Shown: positions 1 through 8,657 of the stretch, piece after piece
Position numbering within the stretch: the stretch's first letter is position 1
Layout of the letters: each line of letters opens with the position of its first letter
Assembly (NCBI GenBank): GCA_016708585.1
Contig: JADJFK010000039.1
Location: 1 to 40,546 of the forward strand
From: Sulfuritalea sp.
GTDB taxonomy: Bacteria; Pseudomonadota; Gammaproteobacteria; Burkholderiales; Rhodocyclaceae
Length of the DNA stretch: 40,546 nt
Direction of reading: 5' to 3'
Translations under genes and position numbers: made by a program
Notes under the pieces: generated by a model
Told to the model about the DNA's origin: nothing
The model's database searches: none
What the model saw: only the letters and a program-made list of their open reading frames with translations

Positions 1-1218
1 GCTCCTTGAGCTGCTCGTAGGGGTTGGGTACGCCGAAGCGGCGCATCACGGTCTGCACCGGCTCGGCCAGCACCTCCCATGCGTCGGCCAGATCCTCGGC
101 GAGGCGCTGTGGATTGGCTTCGAGCTTGTTCAGTCCGCGCAGGGTCGAATCGAAGGCGAGCAGGGTGTAGCCGAAGGCGACGCCCATGTTGCGCAGCACG
201 GTCGAGTCGGTCAGGTCGCGCTGCAGGCGCGAGACCGGCAGCTTTTCCGCCAGGTGCCGCAATACCGCGTTGGCGAGTCCGAGGTTACCCTCGGAGTTTT
301 CGAAATCGATCGGATTGACCTTGTGCGGCATGGTCGATGAACCAATTTCGCCGGCTTTCAACTTCTGCTTGAAATAGCCGAGGGAAATGTACTGCCAGAT
401 ATCGCGGTCGGCATCGATCAGGATGGTGTTGGCGCGCGCCATGGCATCGAACAGCTCGGCCATGGCGTCGTGCGGCTCGATCTGGATGGTGTAGGGGTTG
501 AATTCCAGCTCCAGGGATTCGATGAAGCGGCGGCAGAAGCTTTCCCAGTCCACATCCGGGTAGGCCGCCAGGCGCGTTGTAGTTGCCCACGGCGCCGTTG
601 AACCTGGCGGTGAGCGATACGGCCGCAATCTGCCGCCTTGCACGCATCAGACGCGCTGCAACGTTGGCCATCTCCTTGCCCAGCGTGGTCGGCGTCGCGG
701 GCTGGCCATGGGTCCGGGCCAGCATGGGCAATCCGGCAAGCAGGTGTGCCAGGTCACGCAGGCGCGAGACCAGACCGTCCAGCTGCGGCAATAGGCTCGT
801 CGACGGCATCCTTGAGCATCAGCGCGTGGGATACGTTGTTGATGTCTTCCGACGTGCAGCCAAAATGGATGAACTCGCCGACGCGCATGACCTCGGCATT
901 ACCCGCCAGACGTTCCTTGAGCCAGTATTCCATGGCCTTGACGTCGTGGTTGGTGCGGCTCTCGATGGCCTTGATGGCCTCCGCATCCGTGATCGAGAAA
1001 TCGGCGATGACGGCGTTCAATTCCGCAATCGTACTCTCGGAAAAATCCGGGCATTCGGCAAGCTCCCTTGCGCTGGCAAGTGCCTTGAGCCACTCGATTT
1101 CGACACGAACGCGATTGCGCATGAGCCCGTATTCGGAAAAGTGGATGCGCAGGCCTTCTACCTTCGCGGCGTAGCGTCCATCCAGCGGCGAAAGTGCGGT
1201 GAGTTCGTTGAGTGTCAT
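1..1218 (-). pseudogene. purB: Adenylosuccinate lyase, frameshifted and cut by the left edge
   Basis: PurB cleaves SAICAR and adenylosuccinate, two steps of purine synthesis, in the cytoplasm. The ATG at 1218 opens a typical N-terminus (TLNELTALSPLDGRY). The fumarase-superfamily signature SSTMPHKVNPIDFENSEG is read near 290-350, and the frame runs off position 1 at GVPNPYEQLKE, so the last residues are outside the window. Two breaks interrupt it. Near 795, DAVDE should continue into LLPQLDGL but needs about two more bases. Near 572, GNYNA should continue into AAYPDVDWESF, also about two bases short. The three pieces are collinear and each is well conserved, including THGQPATP and NGAVGNYN. 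The gene is usually needed for purine prototrophy, so sequence error is more likely than real loss. The identity is certain; the broken state is not. Confidence 0.9.
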
Positions 1219-1361
1219 GGCTGTAGCCGGAAAGGGCGCGGCAGGCGATGGAAGCGAAGCCGATTTTAACATGCCGGCTTTTGCCGCCACATGGCGTGGC
1301 AGGGCGGGGATCAGGCCCCATGCTATAGTTCCACCGCCTTGCATTTCTCCGACGTGAACAA

Positions 1362-1970
1362 ATGAAACTGATCGCTTCGCTTACCAGTCCTTACGTCCGC
1401 AAGGTCCGCATCGTGCTTGCGGAAAAGAAGATCGATTGCGACCTCGTCCTCGATTCGCCCTGGGTCGAGGGCAATCAGGTGGCGGCTTCCAATCCTCTGG
1501 GCAAGATTCCCGTGTTGCTGCTGGACGATGAGAGCCCGCTTTATGATTCGCGGGTCATCGCCGAGTATCTGGATACCGTGGCGCCGAACAACCGGCTGCT
1601 GCCGGCGTCGGGCCGCGAACGCATCAGCGTCAAGCGCTGGGAGGCGCTGGCAGACGGCGTTCTCGATGCCGCCGTCGCAGCCTTCCTCGAGGCCAGGCGC
1701 CCCGATGGGGAGCGCAGTCCGTCGTGGATCGAACGACAACGCGGCAAGGTCAATCAGGCCTTGAAAGTCATGTCCGATGACCTCGGCGATCAGCCATGGT
1801 GCCACGGCAGCGGCCTTTCGCTGGCGGATATCGCCGTCGGTTGCGCCCTGGGTTATGTTTCCTTCAGGCTCGGCGATATCCGCTGGCGTGAGCAGTATCC
1901 CAATCTCGCGCAACTCTACGAAAAACTCATGCAGCGTCCCGCATTTGCGGAAACGGTGCCGCCGGTCTAG
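1362..1970 (+). CDS. Glutathione S-transferase family protein (YibF-like)
   Basis: A 202-residue cytosolic GST-fold protein close to E. coli YibF. Residues 1-75 form the thioredoxin-like domain: the SPYVRKVRI segment sits at the glutathione-binding helix, NPLGKIPVL carries the cis-proline, and DSRVIAEYL resembles the usual glutathione-binding E/D-S motif. An alpha-helical C-terminal domain follows, ending in the family-typical RPAFAETVPP. Length is normal. The substrate is unknown. It is divergent from purB. Its TAG stop (1968-1970) lies inside the 6-bp duplication made by the downstream insertion sequence, so the element entered at the very end of the gene without changing the protein. Confidence 0.88.
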   Translation: MKLIASLTSPYVRKVRIVLAEKKIDCDLVLDSPWVEGNQVAASNPLGKIPVLLLDDESPLYDSRVIAEYLDTVAPNNRLLPASGRERISVKRWEALADGVLDAAVAAFLEARRPDGERSPSWIERQRGKVNQALKVMSDDLGDQPWCHGSGLSLADIAVGCALGYVSFRLGDIRWREQYPNLAQLYEKLMQRPAFAETVPPV

Positions 1971-1971
1971 C
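1966..1971. repeat. Left target-site duplication (TCTAGC) of the IS481-type element
   Basis: TCTAGC here is repeated exactly at 2991-2996, flanking the element. It fits the NCTAGN target known for Bordetella IS481. Confidence 0.9.
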
Positions 1972-2990
1972 TGTAATGTTTCAATAGGTTGTTCACCCGG
2001 AAGGTTCTGGGAAACTGGAGTTCTCGACGCTTCAGTACCCAGAGGAGACCCACCGGATGAACAGCCATAAGAATGCCAGAACGACACTGCAAGGGCGAAA
2101 ATTGCTGATTGAGCGAATTGATGTGTACGGGCTGATGCCGGCCGCCGAGGCGGCCGGCATCAGCGTACGCACGGCGCGCAAGTGGCGTCAGCGCTTGGCC
2201 ACCGAGGGCCAGGCCGGGCTCGCCGATCGCAGCTCTCGACCGCACCGGACACGGAGCACCGTGGATACCGAACTGCGGCAACGGATCGAGCAGTTGCGAC
2301 GGGGACGCATGCCCATGCGCAGCATTGCCCGCGTCGTCGGACGCAGCGTCGCCACGATCAGTCGGGTGCTGGCGACGCTGGGCCTGTCCAGCCTGAAGGC
2401 CCTGGAGCCGAAGGTGCCGGTCGTGCGCTATGAACGCGCCACACCGGGAGAGATGCTCCACATGGATACCAAGAAGCTCGGGCGCATCGAGCGTCCCAGC
2501 CATCGCGTGACAGGAGATCGTCGCGATTCGGTCGAGGGTGCCGGCTGGGAAGTGGCGCACGTGGCCATTGACGACCACTCCCGGGCAGGCTTTGTCCAGA
2601 TGCATGTCGATGAGAAGAAGACCTCCGCAGTTGCCTTCCTCAAGGCGGCTGTGGCCCACTATGCCGCGCTGGGCGTGCGTATCCAGCGCGTGCTGACCGA
2701 TAACGGCAGCGCGTATCGCTCCAGGCTGTTTGATCAGACCTGCCAGGCGCTGGGCATCAAGCACTCCTTCACGCGCCCTTACCGGCCTCAAACCAACGGC
2801 AAGGCCGAACGTTTCATACAGACTTGCCTGCGTGAATGGGCCTATGTCAGGAGCTATACCAACAGTGCTGAGCGGACGGCTTGGTTGCCCGCTTTCCTTG
2901 CCTACTACAACTCCCGCCGACCTCATTCGGCCCTCGACTACAAACCACCAGCTTCTCGCCTTGGCGGGAACAACCTATTGCAACTTAACA
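1972..2990 (+). mobile_element. IS481-family insertion sequence, 1019 bp, complete
   Basis: Terminal inverted repeats at 1972-1994 and 2968-2990 match at 20 of 23 positions and share the core CAATAGGTTGTTC. Both ends start with TGT on the inward-reading strand, as in IS481. A perfect 6-bp duplication TCTAGC flanks the element. It carries one DDE transposase gene. Intact ends, intact gene and a perfect duplication indicate a recent insertion. Confidence 0.93.
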
Positions 2991-2995
2991 TCTAG
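2057..2995 (+). CDS. IS481-family DDE transposase
   Basis: A 312-residue transposase that cuts and joins the element's ends. The N-terminus (about 15-110) has helix-turn-helix segments, including ISVRTARKWRQRL. The RNase H-like integrase core follows, with the DDE triad at D137 (HMDTKK), D215 (TDNGSAY) and E251 (GKAERF). The sequence closely resembles Bordetella IS481 transposase, including YRPQTNGKAERFIQ. The start ATG follows an AGGAG-type site at about 2042. The reading frame has no stop inside the element: the last element base is 2990 and the TAG at 2993-2995 belongs to the duplicated target, so target choice decides where translation ends. Confidence 0.93.
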   Translation: MNSHKNARTTLQGRKLLIERIDVYGLMPAAEAAGISVRTARKWRQRLATEGQAGLADRSSRPHRTRSTVDTELRQRIEQLRRGRMPMRSIARVVGRSVATISRVLATLGLSSLKALEPKVPVVRYERATPGEMLHMDTKKLGRIERPSHRVTGDRRDSVEGAGWEVAHVAIDDHSRAGFVQMHVDEKKTSAVAFLKAAVAHYAALGVRIQRVLTDNGSAYRSRLFDQTCQALGIKHSFTRPYRPQTNGKAERFIQTCLREWAYVRSYTNSAERTAWLPAFLAYYNSRRPHSALDYKPPASRLGGNNLLQLNI

Positions 2996-2996
2996 C
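2991..2996. repeat. Right target-site duplication (TCTAGC) of the IS481-type element
   Basis: Second copy of TCTAGC. It supplies the TAG stop of the transposase (2993-2995, plus strand) and, read on the other strand, the TAG stop of the neighbouring minus-strand gene (2994-2992). Confidence 0.9.
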
Positions 2997-3381
2997 TGTC
3001 CTCCGGGTGTCCGGAGAGGGGGGCCGTACCGTCGAGGCGGGCGATCAGGCGCGGCAGCAGTTTTTTTTCCGCTTGCTCGGTAAGTTCGCCCATCAGTTGA
3101 TCCGCCAGGCCATCCGTCACCTTGAGGACCGCTTGCGGCAGTTCCTGCTCCAACCATCGTGAAAGTTCTTCGCGCAGGGCGTCGAGATGCCATTGCATAT
3201 GCGGCGGGGCGGTAGCAAGCGCCGCTTCGCGTTCCGTTACGACGTCGGTGAGAACCGGCAAGTCGTCCTCGGCGGGCGGCGCTGAAGCGGGCACGGGCGA
3301 GGCTCCCGCAACAAAGACCCGGGTGCGCCGAATCAGCGCGTCGGCCTTGCGCAAGACATCCTCAGTGTCGTCGTCAGCCAC
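2992..3381 (-). CDS. Hypothetical protein downstream of holC
   Basis: A 129-residue protein with a GTG start whose Shine-Dalgarno region (GGAGG) overlaps the end of holC, three bases upstream, so it is probably the last gene of a pepA-holC operon. It is acidic at the N-terminus, has an Ala/Pro-rich linker (about 27-42), and then an amphipathic helical part rich in Glu, Leu and Arg. No signal peptide or membrane segment is visible. Small proteins of this kind often lie between holC and valS in betaproteobacteria; no function is assigned. Its native TAG stop overlapped the stop of the GST gene in one CTAG before the insertion sequence separated them. Confidence 0.75.
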   Translation of the reverse strand: MADDDTEDVLRKADALIRRTRVFVAGASPVPASAPPAEDDLPVLTDVVTEREAALATAPPHMQWHLDALREELSRWLEQELPQAVLKVTDGLADQLMGELTEQAEKKLLPRLIARLDGTAPLSGHPEDS

Positions 3382-3384
3382 CTT

Positions 3385-3810
3385 TTAGATACCTCCGGAG
3401 ATATCGCGGTTTTCCAGGGGATAGCCGCGTTCGCGATAGAAGCGAAAACGCTCGCGGCCGGGTAGCCGGTCCTCATCCTCGATGCTGATGATTTCGATCA
3501 GTTGCCGGAAGCGGCTGAAACCTGGCGGAATTTCGTCCGACAGGTTTACGAGGCAGTCGTCGTGCAAGGGATTGTTCAGTTCCGGGGCGAGAATGATCGG
3601 TGTCTCTGCCGCCAGCGGATCGCCCGCGCGGCAGTGGGGGGCAAAACCGGTGGCCGGTTGGGTCCACAGCAGACGGTCCAACTGATCGCTGCGATCGAGA
3701 GCCGGCACATACACCATGACTTGCCTGCCGTCGCTGCCGGCGCGCGCAAGCCACGCGGCTGTCGCCTGCAGCCGGTCGCGTGCGCCGTGGAAAAAGCTGA
3801 TCTGTGTCAT
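3385..3810 (-). CDS. holC: DNA polymerase III subunit chi
   Basis: A 141-residue HolC. With HolD, chi links the polymerase III clamp loader to single-strand-binding protein at the replication fork. The N-terminal ISFFHGARDRLQATAAWLARA and the later VNLSDEIPPGFSRF are family-typical, and the length is normal. The ATG (3810) overlaps the pepA stop by four bases (ATGA), which suggests translational coupling. The pepA-holC order is standard in proteobacteria. Confidence 0.92.
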   Translation of the reverse strand: MTQISFFHGARDRLQATAAWLARAGSDGRQVMVYVPALDRSDQLDRLLWTQPATGFAPHCRAGDPLAAETPIILAPELNNPLHDDCLVNLSDEIPPGFSRFRQLIEIISIEDEDRLPGRERFRFYRERGYPLENRDISGGI

Positions 3811-5330
3811 CCCCGCTTGCGCTTGCCGGTCGGTTTGGGGGCCCGGCGTGCGCGATCCATCAGGAAATGGGCAAGCAGGGGTACCGGCCGCCCGGTGGCC
3901 CCCTTTTCCTTGCCGGAACGCCAGGCAGTGCCGGCAATGTCAAGGTGCGCCCAGTGGTACTTTTCCGTGAAACGGGCAAGAAAGCAGGCTGCCGTTATGG
4001 TGCCGGCAGGGCGACCGCCGATGTTCGCCACGTCGGCGAAATTGCTTTTCAACTGCTCCTGGTAGTCGTCCCAGAGGGGCATTTGCCATGCACGATCGTA
4101 GGAATCGTGACCGGCGTCGAGCAGTTCCTTCGCCAAGCCCTCGTTGTTGGCGAGCAGTCCGGTGGCCACGTGCCCCAGCGCGATAACGCAGGCCCCCGTC
4201 AATGTGGCGATGTCCACCACACACTCGGGATTGAAGCGCTCGACGTAAGTGAGGGCATCGCAGAGTATCAAGCGTCCCTCGGCATCGGTGTTGAGGATCT
4301 CCACGGTCTGACCCGACATCGACGTGATCACGTCCCCCGGTTTTGTGGCAGCGCCGCCGGGCATGTTCTCCGTGGAGGGAATGACGCCGATGACGTTGAG
4401 CGGCAGTTTCATCAGGGCCACCGCCTTGAGCGTTCCCAGAACGCTCGCGGCACCGCACATGTCGTATTTCATTTCATCCATTTCCGGTCCGGGCTTGAGC
4501 GAAATGCCGCCGGAATCGAAGGTGATGCCTTTACCCACCAGAACCACCGGCTTCGATCCCGCGGCGCCACCGGTATGGCGCAGGACGATGAATTTCGGCG
4601 GCTCGTGCGATCCGCGGGCAACCGAGAGCAGGGTGTTCATGCCGAGCTTTTCCATGTCGGCCCGGTCGAGGATGTCGACGCCGAGACCGTGCGATTTCGA
4701 GAGATCGGTAGCCTGTTCGGCGAGATGAGTCGGCGTGCAGATGTTGCCAGGCAGGTTGCCAAGGTCCTTGGCAAGTTCCATCCCGGCAGCAATCGCCAAT
4801 CCTTCAGCGAGTGCTGTTTCGGCACCCGGCAACTCGTTGCGGCGGCTGACGCAGAAGGTCAGTTTTCGCAGCGGCCGCCGCACTTCCTCCTTTTTGGATT
4901 TGAGGCGATCGAAGCGGTAGAGGGTTTCCTGAACGACAAGTGCGGCTTGCCGGATCTTCCAGGCAATGTCGCGCTTCCTGACGTTCAGTTCGGTCAGATA
5001 GACGGTGCCGTCGAAGCCGCCGGTTTCGTTAAGTTGCCGAACGGCGGTGGTCAGCGCGGTACGGTACTCCTTTTCGCGGAATTCCCTTTCCTTGCCGAGT
5101 CCGACAAGGAGAATGCGGTCGGCTTCGACACCGGGTACATTGTGGAGCAGCAAGCTGCTGCCGGACTTGCCTTCCATGTCGCCGCGACGCAGGATGTCGC
5201 TGAGAAACAGCTGTGCTGCCTGGTCGACGGTTTCCGCCGCGACCGACAGCTTTCTGGGCTCGAAGATGCCGACCACGACACAGGCGCTGCGCTGCTTTTC
5301 CGGGCTTCCACTTTTTATGCTAAATTCCAA
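3807..5330 (-). CDS. pepA: Leucyl aminopeptidase (cytosol aminopeptidase, M17)
   Basis: PepA removes N-terminal residues from peptides, using two metal ions in a hexamer; in E. coli it also binds DNA. The M17 signature NTDAEGRLILCDAL is present, as are the metal-ligand segments VGKGITFDSGG and YDMCGAASVLG. The start is taken as TTG at 5330: AAGGAG lies six bases upstream and the protein then begins EFSIKSGSPEKQRSACVVVG, the usual family N-terminus. An in-frame TTG at 5360 would add ten residues but has no good ribosome site. Length is 507 residues, slightly above E. coli PepA. The C-terminal tail is basic (KPTGKRKRG). Confidence 0.93.
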   Translation of the reverse strand: MEFSIKSGSPEKQRSACVVVGIFEPRKLSVAAETVDQAAQLFLSDILRRGDMEGKSGSSLLLHNVPGVEADRILLVGLGKEREFREKEYRTALTTAVRQLNETGGFDGTVYLTELNVRKRDIAWKIRQAALVVQETLYRFDRLKSKKEEVRRPLRKLTFCVSRRNELPGAETALAEGLAIAAGMELAKDLGNLPGNICTPTHLAEQATDLSKSHGLGVDILDRADMEKLGMNTLLSVARGSHEPPKFIVLRHTGGAAGSKPVVLVGKGITFDSGGISLKPGPEMDEMKYDMCGAASVLGTLKAVALMKLPLNVIGVIPSTENMPGGAATKPGDVITSMSGQTVEILNTDAEGRLILCDALTYVERFNPECVVDIATLTGACVIALGHVATGLLANNEGLAKELLDAGHDSYDRAWQMPLWDDYQEQLKSNFADVANIGGRPAGTITAACFLARFTEKYHWAHLDIAGTAWRSGKEKGATGRPVPLLAHFLMDRARRAPKPTGKRKRG

Positions 5331-5451
5331 AATACTCTCCTTGGGAACTTCGAGAACCAATAGAAATTATCCTGTTTCGGGAGGTTTCCGTTTCCGCCCT
5401 GATTATTCCCCAAGTTTTCACTAAAAGTCAAAGCAGGAACTCGGCCACACG

Positions 5452-6534
5452 ATGATTTTCCAGCGCGCTGTAATCCGGGAGTTTACCCATACGGCGGCAG
5501 GGGTCTTTGTCGCGCTCTTTGCCATTCTTATGACCACACAGCTCATTCGCCTCCTGGGCGATGCGGCGGGCGGAAAACTTGCCTCCGAAGCCGTGGTTGC
5601 CCTCCTCGGTTTTCGTGCCATCGGTTATTTGCCGGTGTTGCTTTCGCTGACACTTTTCGTGGCTGTCCTTATGACCTTGTCGCGTTGGTATCGCGACTCC
5701 GAAATGGTGGTCTGGTTGGCGTCCGGAATTCCGTTGACCGCCTTGGTCAAACCGGTGCTGATATTCGTCGGACCGCCGGTGATCGTGGTTGCAGCGCTTT
5801 CGATGTTCCTCTCGCCGTGGGCGGCGCATAAGAGCGAAGCTTACCGGCAAACCATGGACCAGCGCGATGACGTTTCACGCGTGTCGCCTGGCGCATTCAA
5901 TGAGTCGAAGGGTGCCGATCGCGTATTTTTCGTCGAGAGCATGGCCAATGAGGACGGGAAGGTGAAAAATGTTTTCATCAGTTCGATTCAGCAGGGCCGG
6001 CTGGGGGTGATGGCGACGGCGCACGGCTATACCGAGACCATGCCCAACGGCGATCGCTTTCTTGTCCTTGATCGCGGGAGGCGATATGAGGGGACCGCAG
6101 GTACCGCGGAATATCGGGTGATGGAGTTCGATCGCTATGCGGTCCGCGTTGAAACCAAGGAAGCCCGCGGATTCGCCGACTCGCCACGCAGCCGACCGGT
6201 GTGGGAGCTTCTGCGCGATCCGAAGCCGGCGAACATGGCAGAACTATTGTGGCGACTGGGGATTCCGCTCGCGGCGCTGAATCTGGCGATACTTGCGATT
6301 CCCCTGTCTTTCGTCAATCCGCGCGCCGGGCGGGCGAATAATTTCCTGTTTGCGCTGCTTGCCTACATGATCTACAGCAACTTGCTCAGCGTGAGCCAGG
6401 CTTGGGTCGCGCAGGGCAGGCTGGCTTTCGGGATCGGGGTCTGGGCGGTGCATGTAGGCATGTTCCTGCTGTTGGTCGTACTCTTCCATCGACGGCAGAA
6501 TCCCCTGGCGTGGGGCAGACTCCGGTGGCGTTAA
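5452..6534 (+). CDS. lptF: LPS export ABC transporter permease LptF
   Basis: A 360-residue inner-membrane protein of the YjgP/YjgQ family. With LptG and the LptB ATPase it extracts lipopolysaccharide from the inner membrane and passes it to LptC. Three hydrophobic segments lie in the N-terminal third, a periplasmic beta-jellyroll-like region spans about 130-255, and three further membrane segments follow. The N-terminus (MIFQRAVIREF) is typical. It is divergent from pepA and overlaps lptG by ten bases. No strong Shine-Dalgarno site sits close to the ATG. Confidence 0.93.
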   Translation: MIFQRAVIREFTHTAAGVFVALFAILMTTQLIRLLGDAAGGKLASEAVVALLGFRAIGYLPVLLSLTLFVAVLMTLSRWYRDSEMVVWLASGIPLTALVKPVLIFVGPPVIVVAALSMFLSPWAAHKSEAYRQTMDQRDDVSRVSPGAFNESKGADRVFFVESMANEDGKVKNVFISSIQQGRLGVMATAHGYTETMPNGDRFLVLDRGRRYEGTAGTAEYRVMEFDRYAVRVETKEARGFADSPRSRPVWELLRDPKPANMAELLWRLGIPLAALNLAILAIPLSFVNPRAGRANNFLFALLAYMIYSNLLSVSQAWVAQGRLAFGIGVWAVHVGMFLLLVVLFHRRQNPLAWGRLRWR

Positions 6535-7604
6535 AAATTTATGAGCGCCACTTGGCGCGCGAGATATACGCATCCACCGGGCTGGTACTACTGGCCTTCC
6601 TGATGCTTTTTGCATTTTTCGACCTGATCCACCAGCTTGAAAGTGTGGGTCGGGGCGGCTACAAGATTCAGCACGCCCTGGGATACGTGACGTTGACGTT
6701 GCCGGGCCGCTTATATGAGCTGTTTCCGATCTGCGTGCTGATCGGCACCCTGTACGCACTTACCGTCCTTGCCCGTCATTCCGAGATTACGGTGTTGCGG
6801 GCGGCCGGCTTGTCCACCCTGGACCTGCTGCGCGCCCTGGCCAAGATAGGACTGGTGTTTGCGGTCATGACCCTGTTGGTGGGCGAATTCCTGGCACCGC
6901 CCGCCGAGAGGGCCGCGCAGCAACTCAGGCTGAAGGCAATGGGCAAGCTGGTGGCGCAGGAGTTCCGGTCAGGTTTGTGGGTCAGGGACGAGCGTTCCTT
7001 CGTGAATGTTCGCGAGGTTCGTCCGGATGCATCCCTGCGCAGTGTCCGCGTGTTCGAGTTCGATGACCGGTTTCAGCTGCGCTCGATCAGCCAGGCCGAA
7101 CGCGGCCGCTATGTGGGCGCCGGGACCTGGGCGCTGGACGGTGTGGTTCGCACCGTGTTTTCGGATAATGCGGCGCACGTTGAAAAATTTTCTGAAATGA
7201 CCTGGAAGTCCGCCCTCAACCCGGACTTGCTGGCAGTCCTTCTGGTGGTTCCGGAACGCATGTCCCTGGTTGATCTCTACATATACGTTCGCCATTTGAG
7301 TGCGAACCAGCAAAAGACCGATCGTTACGACATTGCAATGTGGAAGAAGCTGATCTATCCCCTGGCGGCGCTGGTGATGATGGCGCTCGCACTACCCTTT
7401 GCCTATATGCAGGATCGAATGGGCGCCGTCAGCATCCGGGTTTTCGCCGGCATCATGCTCGGCATAGGTTTCCACATGCTGAACGGACTGTTTTCCAGTC
7501 TGGGCGTGATCAATAGCTGGCCGCCGTTCTTTTCGGCAATCACCCCGAGTGTGCTTTTCTCGATGGCGGCGGCCGGCATGTTGTGGTGGGTAGAGCGGCG
7601 CTGA
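6525..7604 (+). CDS. lptG: LPS export ABC transporter permease LptG
   Basis: A 359-residue partner of LptF with the same six-helix plus periplasmic-domain layout. The start is GTG at 6525, which gives the family N-terminus (ALKIYERHLAREIY) and overlaps the lptF stop by ten bases. An ATG at 6541 is out of frame. The membrane segments FLMLFAFFDLI and LFPICVLIGTLYAL, and the C-terminal LGIGFHMLNGLFSSLG with WPPFFSAITPS, are characteristic. Expression is probably coupled to lptF. Confidence 0.93.
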   Translation: MALKIYERHLAREIYASTGLVLLAFLMLFAFFDLIHQLESVGRGGYKIQHALGYVTLTLPGRLYELFPICVLIGTLYALTVLARHSEITVLRAAGLSTLDLLRALAKIGLVFAVMTLLVGEFLAPPAERAAQQLRLKAMGKLVAQEFRSGLWVRDERSFVNVREVRPDASLRSVRVFEFDDRFQLRSISQAERGRYVGAGTWALDGVVRTVFSDNAAHVEKFSEMTWKSALNPDLLAVLLVVPERMSLVDLYIYVRHLSANQQKTDRYDIAMWKKLIYPLAALVMMALALPFAYMQDRMGAVSIRVFAGIMLGIGFHMLNGLFSSLGVINSWPPFFSAITPSVLFSMAAAGMLWWVERR

Positions 7605-7634
7605 AAGGGCGTTGTTTTGGCGTCCGGGCAGGGG

Positions 7635-8075
7635 TCAGCGGCGCTTCAATACAAGGCGGGTACCCGCCAGGCGGTCATGGAGATACTGTCGATCGCGATC
7701 GAAGAACGCCCAGAACAGGCCGCTACCCAGGCAGATTACGCTTGGCCAGGCAAGAAAATACCGGAGCGCCAGCTGGGTCATTGACGGCTCAGCGCCGCTG
7801 GGCGTAGAAAGCCGGATTCTCCAGGTCTGCATTGCCAGGGTTTGCCCGCCACGGCGCCAATACCAGACAAAGTAGGCACCAAGCACAATGAATACATGGG
7901 CCCACAATACCCAGCCGGGCAACGCGATTTCGATCGTCATTCCGAGCGCCAGATGGGGGAGAAAGAAGCTGATCGACAACACCCCAACCAGGAGTAGGCT
8001 TTCGTAAGCCATGCTGGCGATTCGACGGCGAACAGTTGGCGTTTCGTCCCAGGAATCGGTTGCCGGGGTTCGCAT
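7635..8075 (-). CDS. RDD family membrane protein
   Basis: A 146-residue protein with the RDD-family pattern: an N-terminal Arg-rich RRRIASMAYESLLL where the conserved R and D/E lie in the first helix, two to three membrane segments (about 27-50, 57-72 and 105-125), and the C-terminal D-R-Q-Y-L-H-D-R-L-A-G-T motif. The molecular role of most RDD proteins is unknown; some are linked to ion or osmotic stress. It is the last gene of the sigma factor/DUF3619/DUF3106 group, nine bases downstream of the DUF3106 gene. It converges on lptG. Confidence 0.87.
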   Translation of the reverse strand: MRTPATDSWDETPTVRRRIASMAYESLLLVGVLSISFFLPHLALGMTIEIALPGWVLWAHVFIVLGAYFVWYWRRGGQTLAMQTWRIRLSTPSGAEPSMTQLALRYFLAWPSVICLGSGLFWAFFDRDRQYLHDRLAGTRLVLKRR

Positions 8076-8084
8076 GGTGACGGG

Positions 8085-8657
8085 TTAGCGGCTTGCCGGT
8101 TGCTCTGAACCAGTGATAGGCGGCAGGCTGGGGGCCGGTGGCTTGGTGCCGGTCATCGGCGTTGGAACGCTGGGCGCGGTCGGTTTACCCGCAACCGCCG
8201 GTTTCGAGGGCGCCGGGCGCGGAGTTGGTTTCCGCGCCGCCTCGGCGTTGAGGCGGCTTTTCTCGCTTTCCGGCAGTTCCTTGTACTCCTCCCACTTCTG
8301 CTTTACGGCTTCTTTTTTCTCGGGAGGGGCTTTTTGCAGCGACTGATACTTCTCCCTTGCCTGCTTGCGTTCCTCCGGAGTGAGTTTGGCCCAATCCGTC
8401 ATTCGCCGCTGCATGCGGGCTTGTTCGTCAGCGCCAAGTGAAGGGTAGCGCTGGGCTATACCCAGCCATTTCTTGCGCCGGAAGCCGTCCATCTTGTCCC
8501 ACTCACCGGCAAGCGGCGCCAGAATGCTTTTTTGCTCCTGGCTAAGTTCCGCCCAAGAGGGCTGCGGGAGGGGCGGTGTGACGACTGCATGGCCAAGCGG
8601 CGAGGCCACCCAAAGCGCTACGGCGACTACGAGTCCGAAGAAGCGAGCTCGAGCCAT
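8085..8657 (-). CDS. DUF3106 domain-containing exported protein
   Basis: A 190-residue protein with an N-terminal signal peptide (hydrophobic 6-20, likely cleavage after the Ala of GHA). The middle (about 33-135) is Trp-, Lys- and Glu-rich helical sequence with repeated W-x(n)-L/E-EQ motifs (WAELSQEQK, WDKMDGFRRKKWLGIAQRYPSLG, WAKLTPEERKQ), matching DUF3106 of betaproteobacteria. The last 55 residues are Pro/Ala/Thr/Lys-rich and probably disordered. The gene overlaps the DUF3619 gene by 31 bases. Function is unknown. The periplasmic location and the operon with a sigma factor suggest a role in envelope sensing, which is inference. Confidence 0.85.
   Translation of the reverse strand: MARARFFGLVVAVALWVASPLGHAVVTPPLPQPSWAELSQEQKSILAPLAGEWDKMDGFRRKKWLGIAQRYPSLGADEQARMQRRMTDWAKLTPEERKQAREKYQSLQKAPPEKKEAVKQKWEEYKELPESEKSRLNAEAARKPTPRPAPSKPAVAGKPTAPSVPTPMTGTKPPAPSLPPITGSEQPASR

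Noticed and set aside
3804..5363. Long open frame (519 codons) antisense to pepA
   Set aside because: It mirrors the codon pattern of pepA, whose protein is clearly conserved; the antisense product has no recognisable domain.
6541..6543. ATG as the lptG start
   Set aside because: It is out of frame with lptG; GTG 6525 gives the family N-terminus.
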